DNA from: Halanaeroarchaeum sp051744605
GTDB lineage: Archaea > Halobacteriota > Halobacteria > Halobacteriales > Halobacteriaceae
Length of the DNA: 35,463 nucleotides
Assembly (NCBI GenBank): GCA_051744605.1
Contig: JBNJDE010000006.1
Location: forward strand, 1-35,463
Direction: 5' to 3'
The notes under the pieces: generated by a model
The model's input: the letters and a program-made list of their open reading frames with translations, nothing else
The model's database searches: none
What the model was told of the DNA's origin: nothing
Made by a program: the position numbers and the translations under genes
Part shown: in pieces, positions 21,810-30,200 of the stretch
Layout: each line of letters begins with the position of its first letter
How positions within the stretch are numbered: the stretch's first letter is position 1

Positions 21810-21945
21810 GGGTCCCAACTGTCGGCCCAGCTAAGTAAACGTACGCTTCGAGGAAGACCGCGTCTGCCGCGACGGCGTCTCGTTCGCCGTCTCCAGGGCG
21901 AGGGCGCGATATCCCTAACTATCTCGAGCACGGACCACTCACCGA

Positions 21946-22611
21946 ATGCGATACGACGCGGTCCTGTTCGACAACGACGGCGTGCTGGTCCACCTCACGG
22001 AACTGCCCGTGCTCAGGCGCGCGGTCGAGCGCGCCTTCGCGGAGATGGGCGTCGAGGACCCCGACGAGGGGGACGTCGAGGCGCTCACCATCGGCGTGAC
22101 GCCGGAGACCCTCGAGGCCGTAAGCGACGAGTACGACCTGGATCCCGAGGCGTTCTGGGTGCGCCGCGACCAGCACGCCACGAACGCCCAACAGCGGGCG
22201 GTCGAGACGGGGGAGAAGGCGCTGTACGAGGACTTCGAGTCGGTGCTCGATATTCCGCTGCCACGAGGGATCGTCTCCTCGAACCAGCACCCGACTGTCG
22301 AGCACGTCCTCGAGTTCAACGAGGTCGACGACCACTTCGAGACGTACTACGGCCGGGAGATGTCGGTCGACGGACTCCGTCGAAAGAAACCGGCCACGTA
22401 CTACCTGGACCGTGCCATCGCGGACATCGGCGCCGAGAACCCGGTCTACGTCGGGGACTCGGAGTCCGACGTCGTCGCTGCCCAGAACGCCGGGATGGAC
22501 TCCGTCTTCGTCCGCCGGGAGCATCGTGCGGACCTGGACCTGTCGGTCGAGCCCACCGCGGAGATCTCGTCGTTGACGGCGTTGCCGACCGTGGTGAACG
22601 GACGGGAATAG
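21946..22611 (+). CDS. HAD-superfamily phosphatase (phosphoglycolate phosphatase-like)
   Basis: The 221-aa protein has motif I FDNDGVLV with D9 and D11, a helical cap, motif II IVSSNQ, the Lys of RRKKPATYYLDRAI and motif III YVGDSESDVVAAQNAGMDSVFV. It belongs to the same broad class as phosphoglycolate phosphatases; the substrate cannot be named. A TATA-like run of CCCTAACTATC is about 30 nt before ATG 21946. It is divergent from the SDR-like gene. Confidence 0.9.
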   Translation: MRYDAVLFDNDGVLVHLTELPVLRRAVERAFAEMGVEDPDEGDVEALTIGVTPETLEAVSDEYDLDPEAFWVRRDQHATNAQQRAVETGEKALYEDFESVLDIPLPRGIVSSNQHPTVEHVLEFNEVDDHFETYYGREMSVDGLRRKKPATYYLDRAIADIGAENPVYVGDSESDVVAAQNAGMDSVFVRREHRADLDLSVEPTAEISSLTALPTVVNGRE

Positions 22612-22620
22612 ACCGTTCGG

Positions 22621-22974
22621 TCAGAAGAACACCTGGACGCGGTAGCCCTCCCAGAGGTCGGACTTCTCCGACCCGAGGACGACCGTCTCCCCGTTCCTGA
22701 TCGGGGTCGCCCCCTCGACCGGGCTCGATTCGACGTAGATCGTCGACGTCGGTCGGTTGGGGACGACGCGGGCGCCGTCCGCACCGATCTCGACGGTCGC
22801 GTGCCGGGCGTCGACGCCGTCGAGCAATCGCGTGATGTTGTCGATACCACCCCGATTCCCCCACGGTTCGGCGATGGGTGCGGCCACGTCCGCCGCAGTC
22901 CCCAGCGAGAACGTCGAGGACTCCGGGAACGCGAGTTTCTCGGTCTGCAGGTCGTAGACCGCAGGTGTGCGCAT
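22621..22974 (-). CDS. FHA-like domain protein
   Basis: The 117-aa product reads like an FHA-type beta sandwich: FSLGTAADV near the start, an ARHATVEIG strand where FHA domains have their Ser/Arg-x-x-His, then STIYVESSPV and IRNGETVVLGSE, ending YRVQVFF. FHA domains bind phosphothreonine peptides; the binding Ser is replaced by Ala here, so ligand binding is uncertain. The match is by pattern only. ATG 22974 is chosen because an inverted repeat and promoter lie immediately upstream. Confidence 0.55.
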   Translation of the reverse strand: MRTPAVYDLQTEKLAFPESSTFSLGTAADVAAPIAEPWGNRGGIDNITRLLDGVDARHATVEIGADGARVVPNRPTSTIYVESSPVEGATPIRNGETVVLGSEKSDLWEGYRVQVFF

Positions 22975-22983
22975 GCGAACCAG

Positions 22984-23006
22984 CCTATGTGGCCATCTCA
23001 CATAGG
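22984..23006. promoter_or_regulatory. Inverted repeat CCTATGTG-N7-CACATAGG
   Basis: Two perfect 8-bp arms (22984-22991 and 22999-23006) flank a 7-bp centre, 10-32 nt before the start of the FHA-like gene. The position overlaps where a leaderless haloarchaeal promoter would sit, so it is a likely operator for that gene. It shares the CATAGG/CCTATG core with the palindrome before tnpB, which may be chance. Confidence 0.55.
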
Positions 23007-23094
23007 AATGACGGCCTCGACAGCGAGCGCGTGGTGGGTCGACCCCCGCTCGTGGCCGTGGATTTATCTGGGCTTCCGTCCTACGCTCGACCGA

Positions 23095-23307
23095 ATGAAA
23101 CGCGAGCCAGTCGAGTCGAGCATCATCGAGAGTGTCGGGTACGACCCCGACGAGGGGATCCTCGAGATCGAGTTCAAGGAGGGCGGGCTCTACCGGTACC
23201 TCGACGTCCCGGAATCGGTGTACGCCGGACTGATGGCCGTCGACTCACACGGCTCGTACCACGCCGAACACATCAAACACAGCTACCCCTTCGAGCGGGT
23301 GAAGTGA
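23095..23307 (+). CDS. KTSC domain protein (70 aa)
   Basis: The product has the compact KTSC-type fold: SSIIESVGYDPDEGILEIEFKEGGLYRYLDVPESVYAGLM followed by the conserved SHGSYHAEHIKHSYPFERV end. The domain is found alone or attached to lysyl-tRNA synthetase-like and other proteins and has no settled function. ATG 23095 is set by the domain start and a GATTTATC box about 30 nt upstream, fitting a leaderless transcript. Confidence 0.88.
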   Translation: MKREPVESSIIESVGYDPDEGILEIEFKEGGLYRYLDVPESVYAGLMAVDSHGSYHAEHIKHSYPFERVK

Positions 23308-23360
23308 GCAGACGAGACGAACGCGAGGTTCCGTCGGCCCGGACGGTCTGAGCGTCCTGC

Positions 23361-23972
23361 TCAGACGAGACGGGCGAACGCCAGGTTGCCACTGACGTTC
23401 TCGATGTAGATGCGTACCTGTTGTCCCTCGCGTGCGCCCGGGACGAAGATGGTGTACGAGCCCTTCTCCGCGACGCCGTCGCCCTTGCGCCCGGTACCGG
23501 TGATCTCGACCTCGTAGGTCTGTCCCTCCTCGACGGTGTCCCGCGTCTGCGAGGACCGGTTGCCCGATTTCGTCGAGACCGGGCGGAAGGCGCCGCAGGC
23601 CTGACAGCGCAGCATGTCGATGCCGTTCTCCTTGACGAGGACGGTGTCCGGCAGACCACACTCCGAGCAGGTGACGAACTCGGCGACGTACTCGTCGATG
23701 GCGTCCGAGAAGTCCTGGACGGTAAAGGAGCCGTTGTACCGGGAGCGCTGCCCGTCGAACTGGCCGTTCGTCCCGAGTTCGCGCTGGATGTTCCGGTGGA
23801 GGTGTTCGGCGTCCCGGGACAGCGCGTCGGCGATGTCCGTGATGTTCGTCAGGCGGGTGAATGCGCCGTCCGTCTCCCCCTCCGGGTCGGGGACGGAGAG
23901 TCGGTCGCCTTCTGTCGACGGTCGTTCGGGCATGGAATCGAAAGCCCGGTCGAGAGCGTTGGAGTAGTCCAT
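23361..23972 (-). CDS. Translation initiation factor aIF2 subunit beta with TRAM domain
   Basis: The 203-aa protein has the aIF2-beta core (helices with RLTNITDIADALSRDAEHLHRNIQRELG, then FVTCSECGLPDTVL and CQACGAFRPVS zinc finger). It ends in a TRAM domain (from about residue 148: GQTYEVEITGTGRKGDGVA, NVSGNLAFARLV), a fusion typical of haloarchaea. It forms the aIF2 heterotrimer that delivers initiator tRNA. ATG 23972 is preferred: the frame stays open much further upstream, but that upstream translation is Arg-rich and lies opposite the thiamine-binding gene frame. Confidence 0.93.
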   Translation of the reverse strand: MDYSNALDRAFDSMPERPSTEGDRLSVPDPEGETDGAFTRLTNITDIADALSRDAEHLHRNIQRELGTNGQFDGQRSRYNGSFTVQDFSDAIDEYVAEFVTCSECGLPDTVLVKENGIDMLRCQACGAFRPVSTKSGNRSSQTRDTVEEGQTYEVEITGTGRKGDGVAEKGSYTIFVPGAREGQQVRIYIENVSGNLAFARLV

Positions 23973-24073
23973 ACCGTATTGAGCAGGCCGACCGGGATAT
24001 GGGCTCCGGGTCGTGACGGCCACGGCGAACGGTCGGTTCTGCGACAGCCGACGGCGTCGTTGGTCCGCGGCAA

Positions 24074-25153
24074 TCAGTTGGTCGCGACCTGTTCCGCCCA
24101 GGCGTCGCGCCATTCGGTCATGTGTTCGGCGAGGACGTCGTAGGACAGTTGCACCGGCTCGTCGGGGACGTGGGCGTACTGTCGAATGTCCTCGGGGAGG
24201 GTCGCGTTCGAGACGGTCGGGATACCGACGTTGTCGACCGCGGTCTTCCGCTGCACGTCCGGTTCGAGCATGAAGTCGGCGAATGTCTGGACGAGCTCGT
24301 GTCGGTCGGTGGTGGCGAACTTGCCGAGGCCGTCGACGTAGGCGTACCCCTGATCGTTCGGGAAGGCGATCTGGTGGCGCGCCATGTCCTGGCCCTCGCT
24401 CGCGGCATACACCTGGTCCGTCGAGTACGAGACGACCATCGCCGCCTCCTCCTGGAGGTAGGCGTTGTACGCACTCGACCACGACCCGAGGACGGTGACC
24501 CCGTTGTCCATCAGGTCCTGCCAGTACCCCAGATACGAATCGGCCCCGACGGTGTTGACGGTCCAGAGCAAGAAGAGCAGGCCCGTCGCCGTGCTCTGTG
24601 GGTTCGCGAGCAGTAGCTGATCCTCGTACGCCGGGTCCCGCAGCGCATCGAACGTAGGCGGGGCGTCGACGACCGTCTCGTCGTAGACGATGGCGACGTA
24701 GGACGCGCCGGTCGGCAGGACGCGCCGGTCGGGGTCGAAGTGGTAATGGTCCTCGATGTTGGCGGCGTTGGCGATTTCGTCCGTCTCGAAGCCGGTGAAC
24801 AGCGGGTCGTCGAGGTTCGCGTCCGCCTTGACGAGGTCCTGGGCCGTCACGCCGAGGTACGCGTCGGCCTCGAGCGGCGCGCCCTCCTGCCGTCGCTGGA
24901 TGAAGTCGGTGAGTTCGTTCTCCCGGACCACCCACTCCAGGGTGTAGTCGTAGCGGTCCTCGAACTCCGTTTTCACCCATTCGCCGGCGCTCGTGCTGGG
25001 GGCGTCGACGTACGCCTGGTAGGTCCCCACCCGGAGCGTGTCCGGCTCGTCCCCGACGGGGTTACCGACACACCCGGCCAGACTACCCAGCGAGACGGCG
25101 GACCCGAGGCCGGCGAGCACCGATCGACGCGAGACGTGCCGATGATGGCTCAT
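24074..25153 (-). CDS. Thiamine ABC transporter substrate-binding lipoprotein
   Basis: The 359-aa product begins with a twin-arginine signal (SRRSVLAGLG) and a lipobox ending at C28 (LAGC), so it is exported folded by Tat and lipid-anchored. The mature part follows the ThiB/TbpA pattern: TLRVGTYQAYVDAP, ADAYLGVTAQDL, VAIVYDE, LLANPQSTATGLLFLLW, and the C-terminal NATLPEDIRQYA. It likely captures thiamine or its phosphates. Its start overlaps the MTH1187-type gene by 4 bp. No ABC permease or ATPase gene follows. Confidence 0.85.
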   Translation of the reverse strand: MSHHRHVSRRSVLAGLGSAVSLGSLAGCVGNPVGDEPDTLRVGTYQAYVDAPSTSAGEWVKTEFEDRYDYTLEWVVRENELTDFIQRRQEGAPLEADAYLGVTAQDLVKADANLDDPLFTGFETDEIANAANIEDHYHFDPDRRVLPTGASYVAIVYDETVVDAPPTFDALRDPAYEDQLLLANPQSTATGLLFLLWTVNTVGADSYLGYWQDLMDNGVTVLGSWSSAYNAYLQEEAAMVVSYSTDQVYAASEGQDMARHQIAFPNDQGYAYVDGLGKFATTDRHELVQTFADFMLEPDVQRKTAVDNVGIPTVSNATLPEDIRQYAHVPDEPVQLSYDVLAEHMTEWRDAWAEQVATN

Positions 25154-25467
25154 CGGCCACCCCGTGCTTCCCGGCCGAGGTGTGTCTCGACCATGTCCAC
25201 CTTCTCTTCGACGGCGAGTGTCTGCTCCCGGAAGTGGTCGATCTTCAGCGAGGTCAGCGTTCGTGACGCCTCGAGGGCCTCGGTCGCTGCCTGGGCGGCC
25301 GCGAACACCTCGCCCAGGTCCTCGGCCTCGATGGTCGTCTCCATCGGGTGGGTCTCGTAACGGACGTCGTAGTCCTCCAGTGCGTCGATCGCCCGTGCTA
25401 TCTCGGCCTCGAAGTCGACCGCCGGGTCGTCGACCGGCGAGACGCTCAACATGGCGGTGACGGTCAT
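25150..25467 (-). CDS. MTH1187-family (thiamine-binding-like) protein, second copy
   Basis: The 105-aa product opens MTVTAMLSVSPVDDPAVD and shares its core with the protein at 5645-5956 (ALEDYDVRYETHPMETTIEAEDL versus the matching segment there), including a closing LTSLKIDHF strand. It is a cytosolic ligand-binding domain, probably for thiamine. The 4-bp overlap with the lipoprotein gene makes this the first gene of a two-gene operon. The region upstream is shared with the divergent channel-UspA gene. Confidence 0.88.
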   Translation of the reverse strand: MTVTAMLSVSPVDDPAVDFEAEIARAIDALEDYDVRYETHPMETTIEAEDLGEVFAAAQAATEALEASRTLTSLKIDHFREQTLAVEEKVDMVETHLGREARGGR

Positions 25468-25599
25468 GTCTTCCTATCGGTATTCGTCAGTAATAACACT
25501 TGGTATTACGGCGGCCCTCCCGGTGTCGCGACCGCGCTGTCGCCGCCGGACGACCGATATGCCAAGCGATTTATCGATAGACGTGAAACCGCTCGACAG

Positions 25600-27411
25600 A
25601 TGAACGACGACGAGCAGACAGACGCGGAGGATTCGGTCCGCGAAGCCGTCGACCGGTCCCGTTCGGGAGCGCCCGCCGCAGGGCGAGTGTTGCGGGACCG
25701 CTTTTCCAGCGACGAGGTCTTCCAGCGCATCGTCGCGGCGGCCGACGAGGAAATCACGTCTGGCAGCCGGGAGCTGTTCTTCAGCGGTCTCGCTGCGGGC
25801 TTCGCCATCACCATCACCTTTCTCCTCTACGTCTCGCTCACGGCCAAGACCGACGGGGATCCGATCCTCAGCGCCATGCTGTATCCGCTCGGCTTCATCT
25901 ACATCATCATCGGCGGGTATCAGCTATTCACCGAGAACACGCTGCCACCGGTCGCGTTGACCCTCGAGCGACTCGCCAGCATCCCCGCGCTCCTGCGGAA
26001 CTGGATCGTAGTGCTCACCGGGAACTTCGCCGGCGGGCTGGCCGGTGCGGCCACCCTCGCCTGGGGCGGTGTCCTCTCGCCGGAAGCCGCCACGGCCGCG
26101 GCATCCATCGCCGAGAAGGGGATCCAGACGGGGTGGGGACCGCTGTTCGTCAAGGCGGCGTTCGCCGGTCTCATCGTCGCGGGCGTCGTCTGGGTGGAGT
26201 ACTCCGCGCGGGACACCATCTCACGGTTGGTCGTCGTCTACCTCGCCTTCCTCGCCATCCCGATCGGCGGACTGTTCCACGTCGTGGTCTCGTTCACGGA
26301 GATGATGTACCTCTCGTTCACCGGCGACGTCGAGGTCCTGGTGGGCCTCACCCAGTTCGTCCTCCCCGTCCTCGCCGGTAACACGGCGGGCGGGGTCGTC
26401 CTCGTGACCGTCGTCAACTACTTCCAGACGAGCGAGAAGCGACTCCAGACCGCCCGTTTCGAGGGGGCGAAACGACAGTTGTCCTCACGGGAGTGGGTCT
26501 TCGGGAGTCTCGCCGGGCGTTCGTACGTTCCCCTCATCGACACTACCATCCCCGAGGAGGAGACCGACGGCCCGTATCAGATACTGGTGCCGGTCGCGGA
26601 TCCCGACCCGGACGCCGGCGTGGTCAAACTGGCTGGTGCCATCGCCGGCCATCGCGAAGCGGCCGTCGTGACCCTCGTCCACGTGGTCCCGACGTACGAC
26701 CGACACTCCGGCTACCGGGGGGATAAAGGCGGACAGATCGTCGCCGAATCGACCGCCGAACTCGCCGACATGCGCCAGGCCGTCGAAAGCTACGGCATCA
26801 CCTGCAAGACCTCGACGGTCGTCACCCACCGAACCTACGAGGAGATATTCGACATCGCCCAGCGACGCAACTCCGACCTGGTCGTCATGGAGCAGGCGGA
26901 CAATCGCCTGTGGGCGTCGGGTCGTGCCGAACGCCACGTGAGCGAACTCACCAGTTCGCTGCCCTGTGATTTCCTCATCCTCGACGAGAAGGACTTCGAA
27001 GCAGAACGGGTGTTGTTGCCGGTCGTCGACAACCAGCACGCCGAACTCAACGCCTCGGTCGCCAGGGCGCTCCGCGACGAACTCGGAGCGGAGATAACGC
27101 TGCTCCACGTCGTGGACAACCCCGAACGACGCGAGCGCGGTGAACAGTTCCTCGGCAACTGGTCCGTCGACAACGAACTCGAAGAGGCGACGCGCATCGT
27201 CGACGACACGGGCGACGTGGAGGCGGCGATAGAACGCGAGGCCGCCGAGCAGTCGCTGGTACTCATCGGCGCGACCGAGCGGGGGCTCCTCTCCCGACTC
27301 GTCAGCGATTCGCTGCACTACGACGTCATCACGGAGGTCGGCCGCCCGGTAATCCTGGCGGAGCGCCCCACGAAACGGAGCCTCAGGAAACGACTCTTCG
27401 GTCGCCAGTAG
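25600..27411 (+). CDS. Formate/nitrite-type channel fused to two UspA domains
   Basis: The 603-aa protein joins an FNT-family channel (about residues 40-300, six TM helices, with FFSGLAAGFAITITFLL and NWIVVLTGNFAGGLAGA) to two UspA domains (from about 324, GPYQILVPVADPD, and about 469, ERVLLPVVDN). The central pore His of FNT channels is kept as H227 in GGLFHVVVSF. It may move a small monovalent anion under control of a nucleotide-sensing UspA tail. ATG 25600 is chosen because a GATTTATCG box lies about 28 nt upstream and the longer reading lacks family sequence. Confidence 0.88.
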   Translation: MNDDEQTDAEDSVREAVDRSRSGAPAAGRVLRDRFSSDEVFQRIVAAADEEITSGSRELFFSGLAAGFAITITFLLYVSLTAKTDGDPILSAMLYPLGFIYIIIGGYQLFTENTLPPVALTLERLASIPALLRNWIVVLTGNFAGGLAGAATLAWGGVLSPEAATAAASIAEKGIQTGWGPLFVKAAFAGLIVAGVVWVEYSARDTISRLVVVYLAFLAIPIGGLFHVVVSFTEMMYLSFTGDVEVLVGLTQFVLPVLAGNTAGGVVLVTVVNYFQTSEKRLQTARFEGAKRQLSSREWVFGSLAGRSYVPLIDTTIPEEETDGPYQILVPVADPDPDAGVVKLAGAIAGHREAAVVTLVHVVPTYDRHSGYRGDKGGQIVAESTAELADMRQAVESYGITCKTSTVVTHRTYEEIFDIAQRRNSDLVVMEQADNRLWASGRAERHVSELTSSLPCDFLILDEKDFEAERVLLPVVDNQHAELNASVARALRDELGAEITLLHVVDNPERRERGEQFLGNWSVDNELEEATRIVDDTGDVEAAIEREAAEQSLVLIGATERGLLSRLVSDSLHYDVITEVGRPVILAERPTKRSLRKRLFGRQ

Positions 27412-27529
27412 GTCGTCCGTCGTCGGCTCCCTGCAGGTCGGTACCAGGAGCGGGAGCCGGGACGGGGAGATTGTCAAACGTTAGCACTCGTCGCCGATGA
27501 TTTATCCGTGCCTGCCGCATAGTACGGGT

Positions 27530-27814
27530 GTGACTGAAGAAACCGGGCGGAAGAACCTTCGAATGCCCAATAGTGACGAACTGTTCGCCGTCGTAACCCA
27601 ACACAACGGGGGAAACCACGTTCGCGTCCGCTGCGAGGACGGGAAGAACCGGATGGGGCGTATCCCCGGCCGGATGAAATACCGCACCTGGATCAACGAG
27701 GGCGACGTCGTCCTCGTCGAGCCCTGGGACTGGCAGGACGAGAAGGCCAACATCGAGTGGCGTTACTCGGGCCAGGACGCCGAACAGCTCCGCGCCGAAG
27801 GGCACATCGACTGA
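27530..27814 (+). CDS. Translation initiation factor aIF1A
   Basis: The 94-aa protein begins at GTG 27530 (TEETGRKNLRMPNSDELFAVV), the usual haloarchaeal aIF1A start, and has the OB-fold segments NHVRVRCEDGKNRMGRIPGRMKYRTWI and VVLVEPWDWQDEKANIEWRY. It helps initiator tRNA and mRNA bind the small ribosomal subunit. A GATTTATCC box lies about 27 nt before the GTG, consistent with a leaderless GTG start. The longer open frame from 27497 has no family support. Confidence 0.95.
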   Translation: MTEETGRKNLRMPNSDELFAVVTQHNGGNHVRVRCEDGKNRMGRIPGRMKYRTWINEGDVVLVEPWDWQDEKANIEWRYSGQDAEQLRAEGHID

Positions 27815-27891
27815 TATCCGACACATTCTGCGCTCATCGCCGGTGAGCCGCCGGCTCGCCGAACGCCGCCATCCCGACGCCGGGCCGCTGG

Positions 27892-29337
27892 TCAGTCGGT
27901 CGACGTGACCGGCTCCGGTCGGTAGCCCCGGCTAATCGCCTTCCACTTGCCCGTCGCGAACCGGTAGTAGTTGATGACCGCCGGCACCAGCGTCTCGCCG
28001 AAGAAGGAGAGGTAGATCCCCCAGACGCCGAGTGCCGTCGTCGCGCCGAGGTAGATGAGGGGGATGGAGACCCCGAACATCCCGACGACGCGGCTGTAGA
28101 ACGGCCAGCGGGTGTCGCCGGTCGCGTCGAGGGCGCCGGCGATGGCACTGCTCACCCCCTGCGGGACGATGGCGAACGCCGAGGCGTACACCATGGCGAC
28201 CGCGATCGGGATGGAGACGTCGCCCGGACTGCCGACGAACAGGCGAACGATCTGCGGGGCGAACGCGAGGACGATCACCGCCGCGACGCCGTAGGTCGCG
28301 ACCGAGAAGATGGTGATCTCCCGACCGAACGCCTCCGCGGTCTCCTCGTCGTCGCGACCGAGTTCCTGACCGACCAGACTGCTGGCCGCGAGGCCGAAGC
28401 CCCAACCGGGGGTGTTCATCAGGCCCCAGATGCGACGGGTGATGATGTACGCGGCCACGGTCGTCTGCCCGAACAGGCCCACGAACGCGAGTGCGGGGAA
28501 CCTGGCCACGGTCCAGACCGAGTTTCGGCCGATGACCGGCGTGCCGATGGTGATCAGGTCCCGGAACGTGCCGACGTCGAGGTACCGACCGGTCGCGGCG
28601 ACGGTGAGCGGGAACTCGCCGACTCCCGGGAGCCGACCGTTGGCGAGGCCCACGGCGATGCCGGCCGTCACGAAGACGTTCGAGAGGACGGTTCCCACCG
28701 CCGCCCCGACGACGCCGAGTCCGAGGCCGAAGATGAACACGGCGTTGAGGGCGATGTTCGCGACCGCACCGGTTCCGCGGAGCACCATCGGCGTCCAGGC
28801 GTCGTCTGCCCCGATGAGCGCTCGACTGCCGATGAGGTTCAGTGCCGCGAAGGGGACCCCGAGGGCGACGAGCTGGAGGTACTCGGCGCCGTACGCGAGC
28901 GGGGCGGGATCGTTCGTCAGCACCGATATCAACGCGGTCGGATAGGTCCAGAAAACTGCCGCCACGGGGACGGTCACGACGATCACCAGCACGGCGCTCG
29001 ACCGGATGGCCTGGCCTGCCTGGTCGAACCGTCTCGCGCCGTACCGCTGGGAGACGAGCGCGATGGTGCCGGCCGCCAGCCCACCCCCGATGGAAAAGGC
29101 GATACCCCAGTACGGTCCCGCGAACCCCACGCCCGCGATGGCCGCCGGACCGAGGGCGACCCCGACCATCGCGACGTCCGCCGCGCTCTTGGACATCCGC
29201 GCGATGCCGGTCACGATGCGCGGCCACGCGAGGTCGACGGTCTCGCTCGCTCGTGGCCCGGAGATGAGCCCGAGGCGGGCGAGCAGTCGGCCGATTATCG
29301 CGAGCAATGCCTGGAGGGGATTCGGGACGCGGACCAC
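27892..29337 (-). CDS. MATE-family multidrug/metabolite exporter
   Basis: The 481-aa membrane protein has about 12 TM helices in the two pseudo-repeats of the MATE family, with landmarks PRIVTGIARMSKSAADVAMVG, TIALVSQRYGA, GSRALIGADDAWTP and AGALDATGDTRWPF. It probably exports cationic compounds using a Na+ or H+ gradient; the substrate is unknown. The start is taken as GTG 29337 because a CCTTTACTTC box lies about 27 nt upstream and no ATG fits better. It is convergent with aIF1A. Confidence 0.9.
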   Translation of the reverse strand: MVRVPNPLQALLAIIGRLLARLGLISGPRASETVDLAWPRIVTGIARMSKSAADVAMVGVALGPAAIAGVGFAGPYWGIAFSIGGGLAAGTIALVSQRYGARRFDQAGQAIRSSAVLVIVVTVPVAAVFWTYPTALISVLTNDPAPLAYGAEYLQLVALGVPFAALNLIGSRALIGADDAWTPMVLRGTGAVANIALNAVFIFGLGLGVVGAAVGTVLSNVFVTAGIAVGLANGRLPGVGEFPLTVAATGRYLDVGTFRDLITIGTPVIGRNSVWTVARFPALAFVGLFGQTTVAAYIITRRIWGLMNTPGWGFGLAASSLVGQELGRDDEETAEAFGREITIFSVATYGVAAVIVLAFAPQIVRLFVGSPGDVSIPIAVAMVYASAFAIVPQGVSSAIAGALDATGDTRWPFYSRVVGMFGVSIPLIYLGATTALGVWGIYLSFFGETLVPAVINYYRFATGKWKAISRGYRPEPVTSTD

Positions 29338-29427
29338 TAGCTTGGCCTTCGCCCAGCGGAAGTAAAGGAATTCTGTATTCGGAGAGACGGTGCCACCGAT
29401 CGAGTCGTCACCGACGCCGAGATGGGG

Positions 29428-30198
29428 TCACTCCTCGCTTCCCGACCCGCTGGCAGCGGTCTCGTTCGACTCGCTCTCCGCGTCCGGTCGTTCCCGCTGG
29501 ATGACGAGCACGGGCCCGAGGAACTGGTCGGCGACCTGCTGGGCCCGCATGCCGAAGACGTAGGTGACGACCGACGGATCGGACTCGCCCATCACGACGG
29601 CGTCGTACTCGGTCGCGACGTCGACGATCGCATCCAGAGCACTGTCCGCCGCCACGATGGAGATGTCGATCCGGGAGGGAGCCATCCCGGCCTCGACGAG
29701 ACGCTCCTCGATGCCATCGAGGAGCGTTCTGGCGTCTTCCTCGCTCTCGCCCTCGTTCAGGATGTGATACAGCGTGATCGACGTCTCCGTCTCGACGAAC
29801 AGGCCGGCGACGAGTCTGACGAGTCGGTCCACGCCGACGGTGCCGCGAACCGCGACGAGGATGTCCTCGGGAGGCGCCGTCGCGTTCGGGGCCAGGACGG
29901 CGAGACACTCGTGTTCGTATATCGTCCGATCGATCGTCGGCTGTGCCTCGTGGGTGAAGACCAGTCGGCGCTCGACGGTGGCGCCGGCCTCCTCGAGCAT
30001 GGTGGCAAACGTCTCCATCCGTTCCTGGGCGCGCTCCTCGAACTGCATCCGCGCCTGGTCGGTGGCAGTCTGATCCGGCACGACGTGATAGCCGAGGATG
30101 ATCACGTGCGCGTTCGCGAGCAGTTCCGGAACGCCCTCCGGAATCGATTCGCCTTCGAGTACCCGTATCGGGAGCAAGATCGTGGGTCTATCAGTCAT
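29428..30198 (-). CDS. UspA-family protein (two-domain type)
   Basis: The 256-aa product begins MTDRPTILLPIRVLEGESIPEG and has two UspA-like halves, the second with the YDAVVMGESDPSVVTYVFG strand-turn and a closing GPVLVIQRE. The classical ATP-binding Gly-rich loop is not clear. It starts 2 bp after the stop of the amino-acid permease and is surely in the same transcript, so it probably regulates or stabilises that transporter. The longer frame upstream lies within the permease and is ignored. Confidence 0.85.
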   Translation of the reverse strand: MTDRPTILLPIRVLEGESIPEGVPELLANAHVIILGYHVVPDQTATDQARMQFEERAQERMETFATMLEEAGATVERRLVFTHEAQPTIDRTIYEHECLAVLAPNATAPPEDILVAVRGTVGVDRLVRLVAGLFVETETSITLYHILNEGESEEDARTLLDGIEERLVEAGMAPSRIDISIVAADSALDAIVDVATEYDAVVMGESDPSVVTYVFGMRAQQVADQFLGPVLVIQRERPDAESESNETAASGSGSEE

Positions 30199-30200
30199 TG

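Noticed and set aside
23361..24980. Long reading of aIF2-beta extending through the thiamine-binding gene
   Set aside because: The upstream part is an out-of-frame shadow of the lipoprotein gene on the same strand; the factor starts at ATG 23972.
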